Source: CAITSH01 sp945892985 (GTDB lineage Bacteria; Pseudomonadota; Gammaproteobacteria; Burkholderiales; SG8-39). From it: a stretch of DNA of 64,000 bases. The notes under the pieces are model-generated. The model had not been told where the DNA came from. It saw only the letters and a program-made list of their open reading frames with translations, and searched no databases. The stretch covers positions 62,001 through 126,000 of the forward strand of contig CAMDDU010000005.1 in assembly GCA_945892985.1 (NCBI GenBank), in the 5' to 3' direction. A program made the translations under genes and the position numbers. Below are positions 9,515-18,380 of the stretch, one piece after another (within the stretch, counting starts at the first letter, position 1; every line of letters starts with the position of its first letter).

Positions 9515-10266
9515 CGGCGAAGGTCCACGGTGCGCGCCGCCACCCAGTTTTCGACATGCGCGGCACCGGCGCGCTTGAGCGTCATGGCTGCTTCGTCTAG
9601 GGTTGCGCCGGTAGTCATCACATCGTCCACCACGGCGATGCGCAGACCCGAGACCTTGCTCCCGCAGGCAAAGGCGCCCCGCACGTTTTTGATCCGTGCC
9701 GGGTGCGGCAGGTCCGCCTGTGCGGCGGTATCGCGCACGCGGGTGAGCGATAAGGTGTCAATGCGCAGGCCCAGCCTGCGCGCGAGGGGCCGGGCGATTT
9801 CCACTGCCTGGTTGAATCCGCGCTCACGCAGCCGTCGTGGGTGCAGGGGCAGCGGCATCAGCAGGTCGATTCGAACCGGGTCGGGGCGAAAGGCGTCGGC
9901 ATGCAGCGCGCCGGCGCCGGCAATATGCTCGGCGCAAAGGCCGGCGAGGGCGAGGCGCGCGCCGTATTTGAACGATTGCAGCAAGCGGTCGGCAGGGTAG
10001 GCGTAGTGCCACGCGGCGATGGTCCGCTCGTAATGCGGCGGATGGCTCAGGCAGCGGCCGCAGACTGCACCGGCTGGCGAGGGGGCCGCGCATTGCGGGC
10101 AAAGCTGCAGCGCCGGCAGCCGCGGCAGCTCGGCGGCGCATTCGGCGCATAGCAGCCCATCGCGGCAATCGACACCGCAAAGCACGCAGTCCTGTCCAAT
10201 CAAACCGGACAAGGCGTGCATCATTTTTGTGCGAATGTCGAAAATGGCAGATTCTGAATTTGACAA
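9511..10266 (-). CDS. comF: ComF-family phosphoribosyltransferase-like protein
   Basis: The 251-residue protein has two N-terminal Cys pairs (CVLC and CAEC; CPQC and CGRC, about residues 27-71) that form a zinc ribbon. A type I PRTase fold follows, with the PRPP loop [13 protein letters not shown] near 211-223. ComF proteins aid DNA uptake or processing of incoming DNA in competent bacteria. The start may be TTG at 10266 (AGGGA eight bases upstream) or the double ATG at 10224/10221. Next to bioB/bioC, comF is a common neighbour (in enterobacteria gntX lies by bioH). Confidence 0.88.
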   Translation of the reverse strand: MSNSESAIFDIRTKMMHALSGLIGQDCVLCGVDCRDGLLCAECAAELPRLPALQLCPQCAAPSPAGAVCGRCLSHPPHYERTIAAWHYAYPADRLLQSFKYGARLALAGLCAEHIAGAGALHADAFRPDPVRIDLLMPLPLHPRRLRERGFNQAVEIARPLARRLGLRIDTLSLTRVRDTAAQADLPHPARIKNVRGAFACGSKVSGLRIAVVDDVMTTGATLDEAAMTLKRAGAAHVENWVAARTVDLRR

Positions 10267-10500
10267 GAGCGTGTTCCCTGCAACAAGATGTTGATTCGCT
10301 TGGTATAGCCTATAAGGTAAAAGGCGACGTCGTATATGGCGTTTTCACGGCCTTCGCGGTGTCTGCTTGACGTTTGTTGTTTGGTGCCTGTTGTTTCGTG
10401 CCTAAGTTGTGCGCCGTAAGTTTTTGCATGAGTGATCCCTCACCGCCGCCTCTTTTCCCGTTGCCTCGATTCGGAACCGGTTACGCGCCCGGTGGTTTTG

Positions 10501-10523
10501 CCGGCAGCTTTGAGGGCTGCCGG
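10501..10523 (+). promoter_or_regulatory. Perfect hairpin in the bioB leader
   Basis: The 8-base arms CCGGCAGC (10501-10508) and GCTGCCGG (10516-10523) enclose a 7-base loop, 30 bases before the bioB start. It is not followed by a T run, so it is not a standard terminator. It could control translation or be an unrelated palindrome. The rest of the comF/bioB spacer (10267-10553) shows no gene. Confidence 0.4.
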
Positions 10524-10553
10524 AGGATTTGAATAGCCGATTGGAGAGTAAGC

Positions 10554-11531
10554 GTGAACACGATGACGGTCAATTTCCATAAGCCCGCCCCGCAAACAGA
10601 ACAACGCTGGACGCGCGCTGCGGTTGAATCCCTGCTCAATTTGCCCTTCATGGATCTGCTGTTCCGTGCCCAATCAGTGCATCGCGAGCACTTTGCCCCC
10701 AACCGCGTCCAGCTCTCGACCCTGCTGTCGATCAAGACCGGCGGCTGCCCCGAGGACTGTGGCTACTGTCCGCAATCGGCGCGGCACGAATCGGCCGTTG
10801 CGGACGAGCCGATGCTGCGTTGCGAGGATGTTGTTGCCGCCGCCCGGACAGCCAAGCAAAGCGGTGCCACGCGCTTTTGCATGGGGGCTGCCTGGCGCGG
10901 CCCGAAACAAAGAGATCTTGACCCGGTGCTCGAGATGGTGCGCGAGGTCAAGGCGCTCGGCCTTGAAACTTGCGCCACGCTGGGCATGCTGCGCGATGGT
11001 CAGGCCGAGCAATTGCGCGCTGCCGGCCTCGACTACTACAACCATAACCTCGATACCGCGCCGGAGTTTTACGGCGAGGTCATACACACGCGCGATTACC
11101 AGGATCGCCTTGACACCCTCGAGCGGGTGCGCGGCGCCGGACTGAACGTGTGTTGCGGCGGCATTGTCGGCATGGGCGAATCACGCGCGGCGCGCGCCGG
11201 CCTGATCGCGCAGCTGGCGAGCCTTGATCCGCCGCCCGAGTCGGTGCCCATTAACAATCTGGTGCAGGTCGAGGGCACGCCGCTCGCCGGTACCGAGTCA
11301 CTTGACTGGACCGAGTTTGTGCGCACCATCGCCGCAGCGCGCATCAGCATGCCGGCCAGCTATGTGCGCCTGTCGGCCGGACGCGAGCAAATGCCCGAGG
11401 CGATGCAGGCCTGGTGTTTCATGGCAGGCGCCAATTCCATTTTTTATGGCGACAAACTGCTCACCACCGGCAACCCCGAGGCCGCGCGTGACCGCGCACT
11501 ATTGGACAAACTGGGCATACAGTCGGAATAG
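10554..11531 (+). CDS. bioB: Biotin synthase
   Basis: This radical-SAM enzyme inserts sulfur into dethiobiotin. The 325-residue product carries the CxxxCxxC cluster motif in [13 protein letters not shown] (about residues 63-75), the second conserved [11 protein letters not shown] region and [14 protein letters not shown] at 10554 is preceded by GGAGAG at a good distance; ATG at 10563 is the alternative. bioC follows after about 150 bases in the same direction. Confidence 0.97.
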   Translation: MNTMTVNFHKPAPQTEQRWTRAAVESLLNLPFMDLLFRAQSVHREHFAPNRVQLSTLLSIKTGGCPEDCGYCPQSARHESAVADEPMLRCEDVVAAARTAKQSGATRFCMGAAWRGPKQRDLDPVLEMVREVKALGLETCATLGMLRDGQAEQLRAAGLDYYNHNLDTAPEFYGEVIHTRDYQDRLDTLERVRGAGLNVCCGGIVGMGESRAARAGLIAQLASLDPPPESVPINNLVQVEGTPLAGTESLDWTEFVRTIAAARISMPASYVRLSAGREQMPEAMQAWCFMAGANSIFYGDKLLTTGNPEAARDRALLDKLGIQSE

Positions 11532-11612
11532 CGCGCCGCCCCGACCCGCGCCGACCCGCCCCGTATCGGGCGCCGCAGTACGATGCCGCAGCAAAAGCCG
11601 GAAAGGCTGAAA

Positions 11613-11649
11613 ACGCTGGAAATGCGCGCCAGATGCGGGTTTCCAGCGT
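11613..11649. repeat. Short extragenic hairpin repeat, copy A
   Basis: A perfect 10-base inverted repeat (ACGCTGGAAA at 11613-11622, complement at 11640-11649) encloses a GCGCGCCAGATGCGGG-type core. The core resembles elements at 28412-28448 and 34340-34372. It lies in the bioB-bioC spacer. Confidence 0.65.
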
Positions 11650-11685
11650 GCCGCTTGGTGCGATTGCCGCGGCGCGTTCCTACAC

Positions 11686-12609
11686 TTGGTTACACTGCAC
11701 GCCGTGGACAAGCCTTTTTCCGAACTCGATCATGCCCAGGTGCGGCGTCAATTTGCGCGCGCCGCCCCGACTTACGCCGTAGCGGCCGTGCTGGCGCGCG
11801 AAGTGGAGCGGCGCATGCTTGAGCGCCTCGACTATGTCAAGCTCGAACCCGGGTGCATCGTCGACGCCGGCTGCGGACCGGGCGCCGGTTTGCGCGAACT
11901 GGGCCGCCGCTATCCGGCCGCCCAACTGGTGGGCGTCGATTCCGCCGAAGCCATGCTGCGCGGCGCGCTTGCCGCGGCAAGCGTCGGCGAGCGCGCGCGC
12001 GCGCTGTTCGGACGGCGCAACCCGCAGTTCGTCTGCGCCGACATGCGCGCGCTGCCGCTGGCCACGGGCAGCTGCGGCCTGGTCTGGTCGAATTTCGGCA
12101 TCGCATTCGCCGGCGAGCCGCAGGCGGCGCTGCGTGAATTTGCCCGCGTGCTCGAGCCCGGCGGCCTGCTGATGTTCTCGGCCTATGGCCCGGACACCTT
12201 GCGCGAGTTGCGCGCCGCTTTCGCCCAGGCGGACGCTCACCCGCACGTGCATGACTTCACCGACATGCACGATCTTGGCGACATGCTTGCGGCCAGTGGT
12301 TTTGCCACGCCGGTGATGGACATGGAAATGCTCACCCTCACCTATGCCGATGTGAACGCGCTGGTGCGCGACCTTCGTGCGAGCGGGCAGGCCAATGCCC
12401 TCGCGTCGCGCCATCGCGGCCTGACCGGCCGCGCGCGATGGCAGCGCATGGCGAGCGCCTACGAGCAGGCGCGCCAGCATGGCGCCGGTGCGGACGGACG
12501 CTTGCCGGCATCCTTCGAAGTCATCTATGGGCATGCTTGGAAGGGTGTGCCGAGGACGCCCAAGCCGGCTGTTGTCAAGCTCGATTTTCCCCGCCGAAGG
12601 CAGAGTTGA
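11686..12609 (+). CDS. bioC: Malonyl-ACP O-methyltransferase BioC
   Basis: BioC methylates malonyl-ACP so that fatty-acid synthase can build the pimeloyl moiety of biotin. The 307-residue product is a class I SAM methyltransferase: motif I VDAGCGPGAG near 59-68, VGVDSAEAM near 84-92 and WSNFGIAFAGEP following. The N-terminal VRRQFARAAPTY is the usual BioC opening. The start is either TTG at 11686 or GTG at 11704; neither has a strong ribosome-binding site. Its position after bioB supports the biotin assignment over a generic methyltransferase. Confidence 0.85.
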   Translation: MVTLHAVDKPFSELDHAQVRRQFARAAPTYAVAAVLAREVERRMLERLDYVKLEPGCIVDAGCGPGAGLRELGRRYPAAQLVGVDSAEAMLRGALAAASVGERARALFGRRNPQFVCADMRALPLATGSCGLVWSNFGIAFAGEPQAALREFARVLEPGGLLMFSAYGPDTLRELRAAFAQADAHPHVHDFTDMHDLGDMLAASGFATPVMDMEMLTLTYADVNALVRDLRASGQANALASRHRGLTGRARWQRMASAYEQARQHGAGADGRLPASFEVIYGHAWKGVPRTPKPAVVKLDFPRRRQS

Positions 12610-12716
12610 GAGCCGTTCTCACCACTGTAAAACGCTGGTAAAACTTGCCGGGGCGGGGCCTAGTGTGTTAATTTAGTGCGGTATTTTTAGCGGACCAGCG
12701 CGCCTGCAAGGCTTGG

Positions 12717-13190
12717 ATGAACGAACACGCCGAAAACCCGAAACGCTGCTCCAGCTTCAGTCTTACCGTTAAGCGCAATTGCTCGATCTCCCCCCAAGGC
12801 TGTCTGCGGCTGCTGGCAATGATGATGATGCTCAGTTTGGGCATCGCAGCGGCGTTTGCGTGGTTCGGGGCATGGATGATCCTGCCGTTTGCAGTGATCG
12901 AGATGCTGGCGCTGGTTGTGGCGTTTTACCTCGTGGGACGGCATGCCGCCGACCACGAGAGCATAGAACTTGAGAATGGCCTGCTGACCGTGCGCTTGCA
13001 CGAGGCGGGACGCAACACCGAATATCGCTTCAACCCGGCCTGGACAAGACTGGTCGTGGAAGAGGCGCCGCGAACGCTGCGCCTGGCCATCCGGGAGCGG
13101 GGCAGGGAACTGGAGATCGGACGCCATCTGGACCGGGGCAGGCGCAAGGCCCTGGCGACCGAACTGAAGCACAGATTAACGAGCTACTAG
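12717..13190 (+). CDS. DUF2244 membrane protein preceding the oxidase genes
   Basis: The 157-residue protein has two transmembrane segments (about residues 34-75), followed by a soluble C-terminal domain with LENGLLTVRLHEAG. This is the DUF2244 architecture, which regularly sits just upstream of coxB in proteobacteria. Fourteen bases separate it from coxB, so it is probably the first gene of the oxidase operon. The function is not established; a role in oxidase assembly or membrane integrity is inferred only from position. Confidence 0.85.
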   Translation: MNEHAENPKRCSSFSLTVKRNCSISPQGCLRLLAMMMMLSLGIAAAFAWFGAWMILPFAVIEMLALVVAFYLVGRHAADHESIELENGLLTVRLHEAGRNTEYRFNPAWTRLVVEEAPRTLRLAIRERGRELEIGRHLDRGRRKALATELKHRLTSY

Positions 13191-13204
13191 AGAACGAGGC
13201 AAGC

Positions 13205-14341
13205 ATGACCAAGAAGGGAATTTTCATCGGAGCGCTCCTGGCGCTTTTCCCGGCGATCGCATCGGCCGCCTACCAAATGAGCCTGCAGCCGCCCGTCACG
13301 CGCATCGCCGGCGAAATCTATGAGCTGCATACGCTGATGATGATCATCATCGTGATCGTATTTTTGCTGGTGTTCTCGGTGATGTTTTATTCGATCTTCA
13401 AGCACCGTAAATCGGTGGGCGCCAAAGCGGCGCAGTTCCATGAAAGCACCACGGTGGAGATCATCTGGACGGTGATCCCCCTCGTTATCCTGGTCGGCAT
13501 GGCCTGGCCGGCGACCAAGACCGTGCTCAGCCTCAAGGACACTTCCAACCCCGATATCACCATCAAGGCCACCGGCCATCAGTGGAAATGGGGTTACGAT
13601 TATATTAAGGGTGAGGGCGAGGGCATTTCCTTCCTCTCGGCGCTGTCAACGCCGCAGGACCAGATCCGCAACGGCGCGCCCAAGGGCGAAAACTACCTCC
13701 TTGAGGTGGACAACGCGGTGGTTGTGCCGGTGGGCAAGAAGGTGCGCATTCTCACCACCGCCAACGACGTCATTCACGCCTGGTCGGTGCCCGCCTTTGG
13801 TGTCAAGCAGGACGCCATTCCCGGTTTCGTGCGTGACACCTGGTTCAAGGCCGACAAGGAGGGCACGTATCGCGGCCAGTGTTCCGAGTTGTGCGGCAAG
13901 GAACACGGCTTCATGCCCATCGTTGTCAACGTTGTTTCGGCCGAGAAGTACACCGCCTGGGTTGGCGAGCAGAAAAAACTCCTGGCCGCCGCGGCGGATG
14001 ATCCGAGCAAGACGTGGGATGTGGCCGAGTTGAAAACGCGCGGCGAAAAGGTGTTCAACGACAACTGCGCCGCCTGCCACCAGGCCAACGGTGCCGGTGT
14101 GCCCAACGCCTTCCCGTCGCTGGTGAACTCCAAGCTTGTTCTCGGCACCAAGGCCGATCAAATCGCGCTGGTGCTGAACGGCCGCAAGGGCCAGTTCACG
14201 GCCACCTCGGTGATGCCGGCGCAGAACGTGTTGTCCGATGTGGACATCGCCGCGGCCATTACCTACAGCCGTAATGCCTGGGGCAACAAGGCCAAGGAAG
14301 ACATGGTCCTGCCAGCCGAGGTCAAAGCGGCGCGCAAGTAA
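13205..14341 (+). CDS. coxB: Cytochrome c oxidase subunit II with fused cytochrome c domain
   Basis: Subunit II receives electrons through the CuA centre. The 378-residue product has a signal peptide, two transmembrane helices, and CuA ligands in CSELCGKEHGFMP near 224-236 with an upstream His in VIHAWSVP. The C-terminal 100 residues are a class I cytochrome c domain with heme site CAACH (about 289-293) and a distal Met in SVMPAQN. That makes this a caa3-type subunit. First structural gene of the oxidase operon. Confidence 0.96.
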   Translation: MTKKGIFIGALLALFPAIASAAYQMSLQPPVTRIAGEIYELHTLMMIIIVIVFLLVFSVMFYSIFKHRKSVGAKAAQFHESTTVEIIWTVIPLVILVGMAWPATKTVLSLKDTSNPDITIKATGHQWKWGYDYIKGEGEGISFLSALSTPQDQIRNGAPKGENYLLEVDNAVVVPVGKKVRILTTANDVIHAWSVPAFGVKQDAIPGFVRDTWFKADKEGTYRGQCSELCGKEHGFMPIVVNVVSAEKYTAWVGEQKKLLAAAADDPSKTWDVAELKTRGEKVFNDNCAACHQANGAGVPNAFPSLVNSKLVLGTKADQIALVLNGRKGQFTATSVMPAQNVLSDVDIAAAITYSRNAWGNKAKEDMVLPAEVKAARK

Positions 14342-14391
14342 TCAGCAAGAACACGAATCAGAGTGAACGAATTAGCTTCCAGGAGAATTTT

Positions 14392-15996
14392 ATGAGCGCA
14401 GCCATCGACACGCAAGGCCATGGGCATGATGACCATGGCGACCATGCCCATCACCCCAGCGGGCTGATGCGCTGGGTCACCACCACCAACCACAAGGACA
14501 TCGGCTCGCTCTACCTGTGGTTCAGCCTGAGCATGTTCTTCATCGGCGGCATTCTGGCCCTGGGCATCCGCGCAGAGTTGTTCCAGCCCGGTCTGCAGTT
14601 GTGGAACCCGGAGTTTTTCAACCAGTTGACGACAATGCACGGCGTCATCATGGTGTTCGGCGCGATCATGCCGGCCTTCGTCGGCTTTGCTAACTGGCAG
14701 ATCCCGATGATGATAGGCGCGCCGGACATGGCGTTTGCGCGCATGAACAACTGGAGCTTCTGGCTGTTGCCCGTTGCCGCGCTGTTGTTGATCATTTCGT
14801 TTTTTGTACCTGGTGGCGCCACCGCCGCCGGCTGGACGCTCTACGCGCCGCTGTCGACGCAAATGGGGCCGGGCATGGACCTGGCGATTTTCGCGCTGCA
14901 CATCATGGGCGCCTCGTCCATCATGGGCTCGATCAATATCGTCACCACCATCATCAACATGCGCGCCCCCGGCATGACGCTGATGAAAATGCCCTTGTTT
15001 GTGTGGACCTGGCTGATCACCGCCTATCTGTTGATCGCGGTGATGCCGGTGCTTGCCGGCGCCATTACCATGACCCTGACCGACCGGCATTTCGGCACCT
15101 CGTTCTTTAACGCGGCAGGCGGCGGCGACCCGGTCATGTACCAGCATATTTTCTGGTTTTTCGGCCATCCCGAGGTCTACATCATGATTCTGCCGGCCTT
15201 CGGCATCGTGTCGCAGATCATCCCGGCCTTTGCGCGCAAGCCGCTGTTCGGTTATTCGTCGATGGTCTACGCGACATCCTCCATCGCCATTCTTTCGTTC
15301 ATTGTCTGGGCGCACCACATGTTCACCGTCGGCATGCCGGCTGCCGGCGTGCTGTTCTTCATGTACGCCACGGTGCTGATCGCCGTGCCCACCGCAGTGA
15401 AGGTGTTCAACTGGCTTGCCACCATGTGGCAGGGGTCGATGACTTTCGAGACACCTATGCTGTTTTCAGTCGGTTTCATTTTCGTCTTTTCGATGGGTGG
15501 CTTCACCGGCCTGATGCTCGCGATCATGCCCGTGGACATCCAGTTGCAGGACACCTACTACGTCGTGGCGCACTTTCACTACGTGCTGGTCGCAGGCTCG
15601 CTCTACGCCATCTTCGCCGCAACCTACTTCTGGATTCCGAAGTGGACCGGACTGATGTACGACGAGACGCTGGGCAAGTGGCACTTCTGGCTGTCGCTGA
15701 TTTTCTTCAACCTCACCTTCTTCCCGATGCACTTCCTCGGCCTTGCCGGCATGCCGCGGCGCATCCCCGACTACGCGACGCAGTTCACCGAGTTCAACGC
15801 CATCGCCAGCGTCGGCGCTTTCGGCTTCGGTCTGACCCAGCTCATATTCCTGTGGGTGCTGATCAAGGTCGCGTTCTTGCGCAAGGGTGACAAGGCTCCG
15901 GCCAACCCATGGGAAGGCGCCGATACGCTCGAGTGGACGCACCTGCCGAGCCCGGCGCCGTACCACACCTTTGAAGAGGCACCGGTCGTTAAATGA
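14392..15996 (+). CDS. coxA: Cytochrome c oxidase subunit I
   Basis: This is the catalytic subunit with heme a, heme a3 and CuB. The 534 residues contain about twelve transmembrane segments. The CuB/heme ligands are in FFGHPEVYIMILP (Glu and cross-linked Tyr of the A1 family), WAHHMFTVG and HFHYVLVAGS. The N-terminus is His-rich (HGHDDHGDHAHH). An AGGAGA ribosome-binding site precedes ATG 14392. The stop overlaps the start of a 44-codon small ORF. Confidence 0.98.
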   Translation: MSAAIDTQGHGHDDHGDHAHHPSGLMRWVTTTNHKDIGSLYLWFSLSMFFIGGILALGIRAELFQPGLQLWNPEFFNQLTTMHGVIMVFGAIMPAFVGFANWQIPMMIGAPDMAFARMNNWSFWLLPVAALLLIISFFVPGGATAAGWTLYAPLSTQMGPGMDLAIFALHIMGASSIMGSINIVTTIINMRAPGMTLMKMPLFVWTWLITAYLLIAVMPVLAGAITMTLTDRHFGTSFFNAAGGGDPVMYQHIFWFFGHPEVYIMILPAFGIVSQIIPAFARKPLFGYSSMVYATSSIAILSFIVWAHHMFTVGMPAAGVLFFMYATVLIAVPTAVKVFNWLATMWQGSMTFETPMLFSVGFIFVFSMGGFTGLMLAIMPVDIQLQDTYYVVAHFHYVLVAGSLYAIFAATYFWIPKWTGLMYDETLGKWHFWLSLIFFNLTFFPMHFLGLAGMPRRIPDYATQFTEFNAIASVGAFGFGLTQLIFLWVLIKVAFLRKGDKAPANPWEGADTLEWTHLPSPAPYHTFEEAPVVK

Positions 15997-16127
15997 TGCC
16001 GGTGAGTGAATTGCAGGCCATGCCCCGCGGATCGCAAAAATCCAACCTCAAGACGGGGCTCATGCTGGCCGCGCTGGCGCTGGTGTTTTTCCTGACTGTC
16101 GTGCTCAAGTACGTGTTTATCCGCTGA
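15993..16127 (+). CDS. Cytochrome oxidase small assembly protein
   Basis: A 44-residue frame begins at an ATG that overlaps the coxA stop (ATGA) and ends 19 bases before ctaG. It reads MMPVSELQAMPRGSQKSNLK followed by a single hydrophobic helix and a YVFIR end. A protein of this size and shape in exactly this place is characteristic of betaproteobacterial coxA-ctaG junctions and is named cytochrome oxidase small assembly protein. It is short enough to be missed by routine gene callers. Confidence 0.8.
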   Translation: MMPVSELQAMPRGSQKSNLKTGLMLAALALVFFLTVVLKYVFIR

Positions 16128-16146
16128 CCCGCGACGCAAAATCGCC

Positions 16147-16716
16147 ATGAGCGCACAAGCCCCCGCCGTCAAGTCCGTCGCCGCCGCCGCCAACAGCCTG
16201 CTGCTGAAAAAGCTCGGGGTGGTGGCGCTGGCGATGTTCGGCTTTGGTTTTGCGCTGGTGCCGTTTTACGAAAAAATCTGCGAAGTCACCGGAATGCGCA
16301 ATCTGTTCCAGGCCGACGAGGTGGTGGTAAAAAATACCCAGGTCGACACCACGCGTTCGGTCACCATTGAATTCGATTCCAATGTGCAACGCCTCGCCTG
16401 GACCTTCAAGCCGGTCGATCGCCACGTGGCGGTGCATCCGGGCGCGGTGACGCAGGTGATGTACGAGGTGAAGAACACCCTCGAGCGTCCGGTCACCGGC
16501 CAGGCCATTCCCGGTTACGCGCCGGCGGCGGCGGCAAAGTATTTCAAGAAACTCGATTGTTTTTGCTTCACGCAACTGACGCTTGCCGCCGGCGAGACGC
16601 GGTTGATGCCGGTGGTGTTCGTCATCGATCCGGATATGCCCAAGGATGTGAATACCTTGACCCTGTCCTACACTTTTTTTGAAGTGAGCGGCACGGCGAA
16701 AGGCAACAAGGGATGA
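16147..16716 (+). CDS. ctaG: Cytochrome c oxidase assembly protein CtaG/Cox11
   Basis: Cox11 delivers copper to the CuB site of subunit I. The 189-residue protein has an N-terminal transmembrane anchor (about 22-42) and a periplasmic beta-sandwich. The copper-binding segment DCFCFTQ near 136-142 contains the conserved CxC pair, and YEVKNTLERPVTGQAIP is family-typical. Its stop overlaps the next start by four bases. Confidence 0.96.
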   Translation: MSAQAPAVKSVAAAANSLLLKKLGVVALAMFGFGFALVPFYEKICEVTGMRNLFQADEVVVKNTQVDTTRSVTIEFDSNVQRLAWTFKPVDRHVAVHPGAVTQVMYEVKNTLERPVTGQAIPGYAPAAAAKYFKKLDCFCFTQLTLAAGETRLMPVVFVIDPDMPKDVNTLTLSYTFFEVSGTAKGNKG

Positions 16717-16946
16717 GCGCAATGGCGGACACGCAGCCGGCCGGCACGAAAAAAGCCGGTGCCCTGACCGTCGCCAAGGCGGTGTTCTGGTCTTTCCTTG
16801 GCATACGCAAGCGTACCGAACACGCGGCCGATACCGTGCGCATCACCCCGGCGCAGGTCATTGTCGCCGGCCTCATCGGCGCCGCCTTGTTCATCACCAC
16901 CATATTGCTGCTGGTGCGTTTTGTCATCAGTAGCGTGACGACTTGA
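16713..16946 (+). CDS. DUF2970 small membrane protein
   Basis: The 77-residue protein begins within the ctaG stop codon, showing tight coupling. It has an AVFWSFLGIRK motif and one C-terminal transmembrane helix (about 49-72). This is the DUF2970 family, almost always found between ctaG and coxC in betaproteobacteria. No function is established; an accessory or assembly role for the oxidase is inferred from context. Confidence 0.85.
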   Translation: MSAMADTQPAGTKKAGALTVAKAVFWSFLGIRKRTEHAADTVRITPAQVIVAGLIGAALFITTILLLVRFVISSVTT

Positions 16947-16992
16947 CCTGCGGATTTAACTCAGACTTAAACGGATTTAAAGGGAGAAACCC

Positions 16993-17841
16993 ATGAGCAC
17001 CAAAGCTCAGCATTATTTTGTACCGGCACCTTCGCACTGGATGATTTTTGGATCCGTGGCGCTGTTGTGCATGGCCCTTGGCGCGGCCGGCTGGTTCAAC
17101 GGTGCGGGCATGGGTGCCTGGCTGCTGCTGGCCGGGTTTGCCATCCTGATTTTCATGATGGTCAAGTGGTTTGGCGATGTGATCGGCGAATCGGAGGCGG
17201 GCAAATACCAAAAATGGGAGGACACTTCTTTCCGCTGGGGTATGAGCTGGTTCATTTTCTCTGAAGTGATGTTTTTTGCCGCGTTCTTCGGCGCCTTGTT
17301 CTATGCCCGGCAACTGTCGGTGCCATGGCTTGCCGAGCTGGATCAAAAGCTGCTGTGGCCTGATTTCACCGCGGCCTGGCCGTCGGCCGGCCCGGCGTTC
17401 AAGGACGTTTTCACGCCGATGGGCGCCTGGGGCATTCCTGCGATCAATACGGCGCTGCTGCTCACCTCGGGTGTGACGCTGACTTTCGCCCACTTCGCGC
17501 TGCTCAAGAACGACCGCAGCAAGCTCATCCTCTGGATGTTCGCGACGATTGCCCTCGGCGCGCTGTTCCTGTCGCTGCAGGTTTACGAATACTCGCACGC
17601 CTACTCGGAATTCAACCTCAAGCTGACTACCGGCGTTTATGGTTCGACCTTCTTCATGCTGACCGGCTTTCACGGTTTTCATGTGACCGTCGGCACGATC
17701 ATGCTGGTGGTTATTTTGTTCCGCTGCATCGCCGGCCACTTCAAGCCCGACCAGCACTTTGCCTTCGAGGCGGTGGCCTGGTATTGGCACTTTGTCGACG
17801 TTGTCTGGCTGCTGCTGTTTGTGGTGGTCTACTGGCTGTAA
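16993..17841 (+). CDS. coxC: Cytochrome c oxidase subunit III
   Basis: Subunit III stabilises proton uptake in subunit I. The 282 residues form about seven transmembrane helices. Conserved features include WGMSWFIFSEVMFFAAFFGA, FHGFHVTVGTIML and the terminal AWYWHFVDVVWLLLF. An insertion of about 35 residues (WPDFTAAWPSAGPAFKDVFT) between early helices is common in betaproteobacteria. It is the last plus-strand gene before a strong terminator. Confidence 0.97.
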   Translation: MSTKAQHYFVPAPSHWMIFGSVALLCMALGAAGWFNGAGMGAWLLLAGFAILIFMMVKWFGDVIGESEAGKYQKWEDTSFRWGMSWFIFSEVMFFAAFFGALFYARQLSVPWLAELDQKLLWPDFTAAWPSAGPAFKDVFTPMGAWGIPAINTALLLTSGVTLTFAHFALLKNDRSKLILWMFATIALGALFLSLQVYEYSHAYSEFNLKLTTGVYGSTFFMLTGFHGFHVTVGTIMLVVILFRCIAGHFKPDQHFAFEAVAWYWHFVDVVWLLLFVVVYWL

Positions 17842-17934
17842 AGCCCGCCCCTTGTGCCGCGCACGGGTTGGTTTATAAGGAATAACAGGAGGAGGTACCC
17901 GCCCATAGCGGTATCGGGATGAAGGGAGTTTAAG

Positions 17935-17961
17935 CGCCGCACATAGTGCGGCGTTTTTTTT
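17935..17961 (+). terminator. Rho-independent terminator after coxC
   Basis: An 8-base perfect stem (CGCCGCAC at 17935-17942, complement at 17946-17953) with a 3-base loop is followed by eight Ts. It is a textbook intrinsic terminator, 94 bases after coxC. Confidence 0.92.
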
Positions 17962-18143
17962 GCAAGATCAGATGTGCCGGCCGGTGTGTGGCGGGACAGC
18001 GCTTCGCTGGTGGCCGTGCTGTGGCCTGAGGCGTTTCTGGGTGACTATGGTGGGTGGTTATGGTGGGTGGCTGAAGCGGCCTGTTAAAGGCACGCGGCCG
18101 CTGAACCGTGGCAGTGTGTCGCTGTCTATCAGATGTTCGCGGA
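17962..18143. other. Spacer between the coxC terminator and the DUF2909 gene
   Basis: The coxC-to-DUF2909 gap (17842-18143) holds an unused strong ribosome-binding-site-like AGGAGGAGGT at 17888-17897, the terminator, and then 180 bases of unassigned sequence. The latter includes two copies of TATGGTGGGTGG (18046-18057 and 18059-18070). I see no gene. Confidence 0.5.
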
Positions 18144-18344
18144 CTAGCCCAGACGTTGGGTGATGAAGCCGAAGTGAAATCCGGCCATAAGCAGCAGAAA
18201 CAGCGTGATTGAAAAGGCGACGCGCAGCGCCAGGGCCTTGACCATGCGGGTCGAGCCGGGCTCGCGGTCTTTCATCATGTAGAACAGGGCGGAGCCCAGG
18301 CTGCCGATGATTAGTATGATGAATATCAGGACGACAATGCGCAT
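18144..18344 (-). CDS. DUF2909 twin-transmembrane protein
   Basis: A 66-residue frame on the minus strand (ATG at 18344) reads MRIVVLIFIILIIGSLGSAL, then a short loop MMKDREPGSTRMV and a second hydrophobic helix ending FITQRLG. Two helices with an arginine-containing loop match the DUF2909 twin-transmembrane family found between coxC and SURF1 in betaproteobacteria, in the same reversed orientation. Function unknown. The frame is open far upstream, but that extension is antisense to the SURF1 gene. Confidence 0.85.
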   Translation of the reverse strand: MRIVVLIFIILIIGSLGSALFYMMKDREPGSTRMVKALALRVAFSITLFLLLMAGFHFGFITQRLG

Positions 18345-18380
18345 GGATTGCAGGGTAACGGAACAAAAGGCCTGTGTCGA

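Noticed and set aside
18046..18070. TATGGTGGGTGG direct repeat
   Set aside because: Only two short copies in a GC-rich spacer; not enough to call a meaningful element.
18348..18380. TTG-started extension of SURF1
   Set aside because: ATG 18381 gives the normal N-terminus, and the extension overlaps the DUF2909 start.
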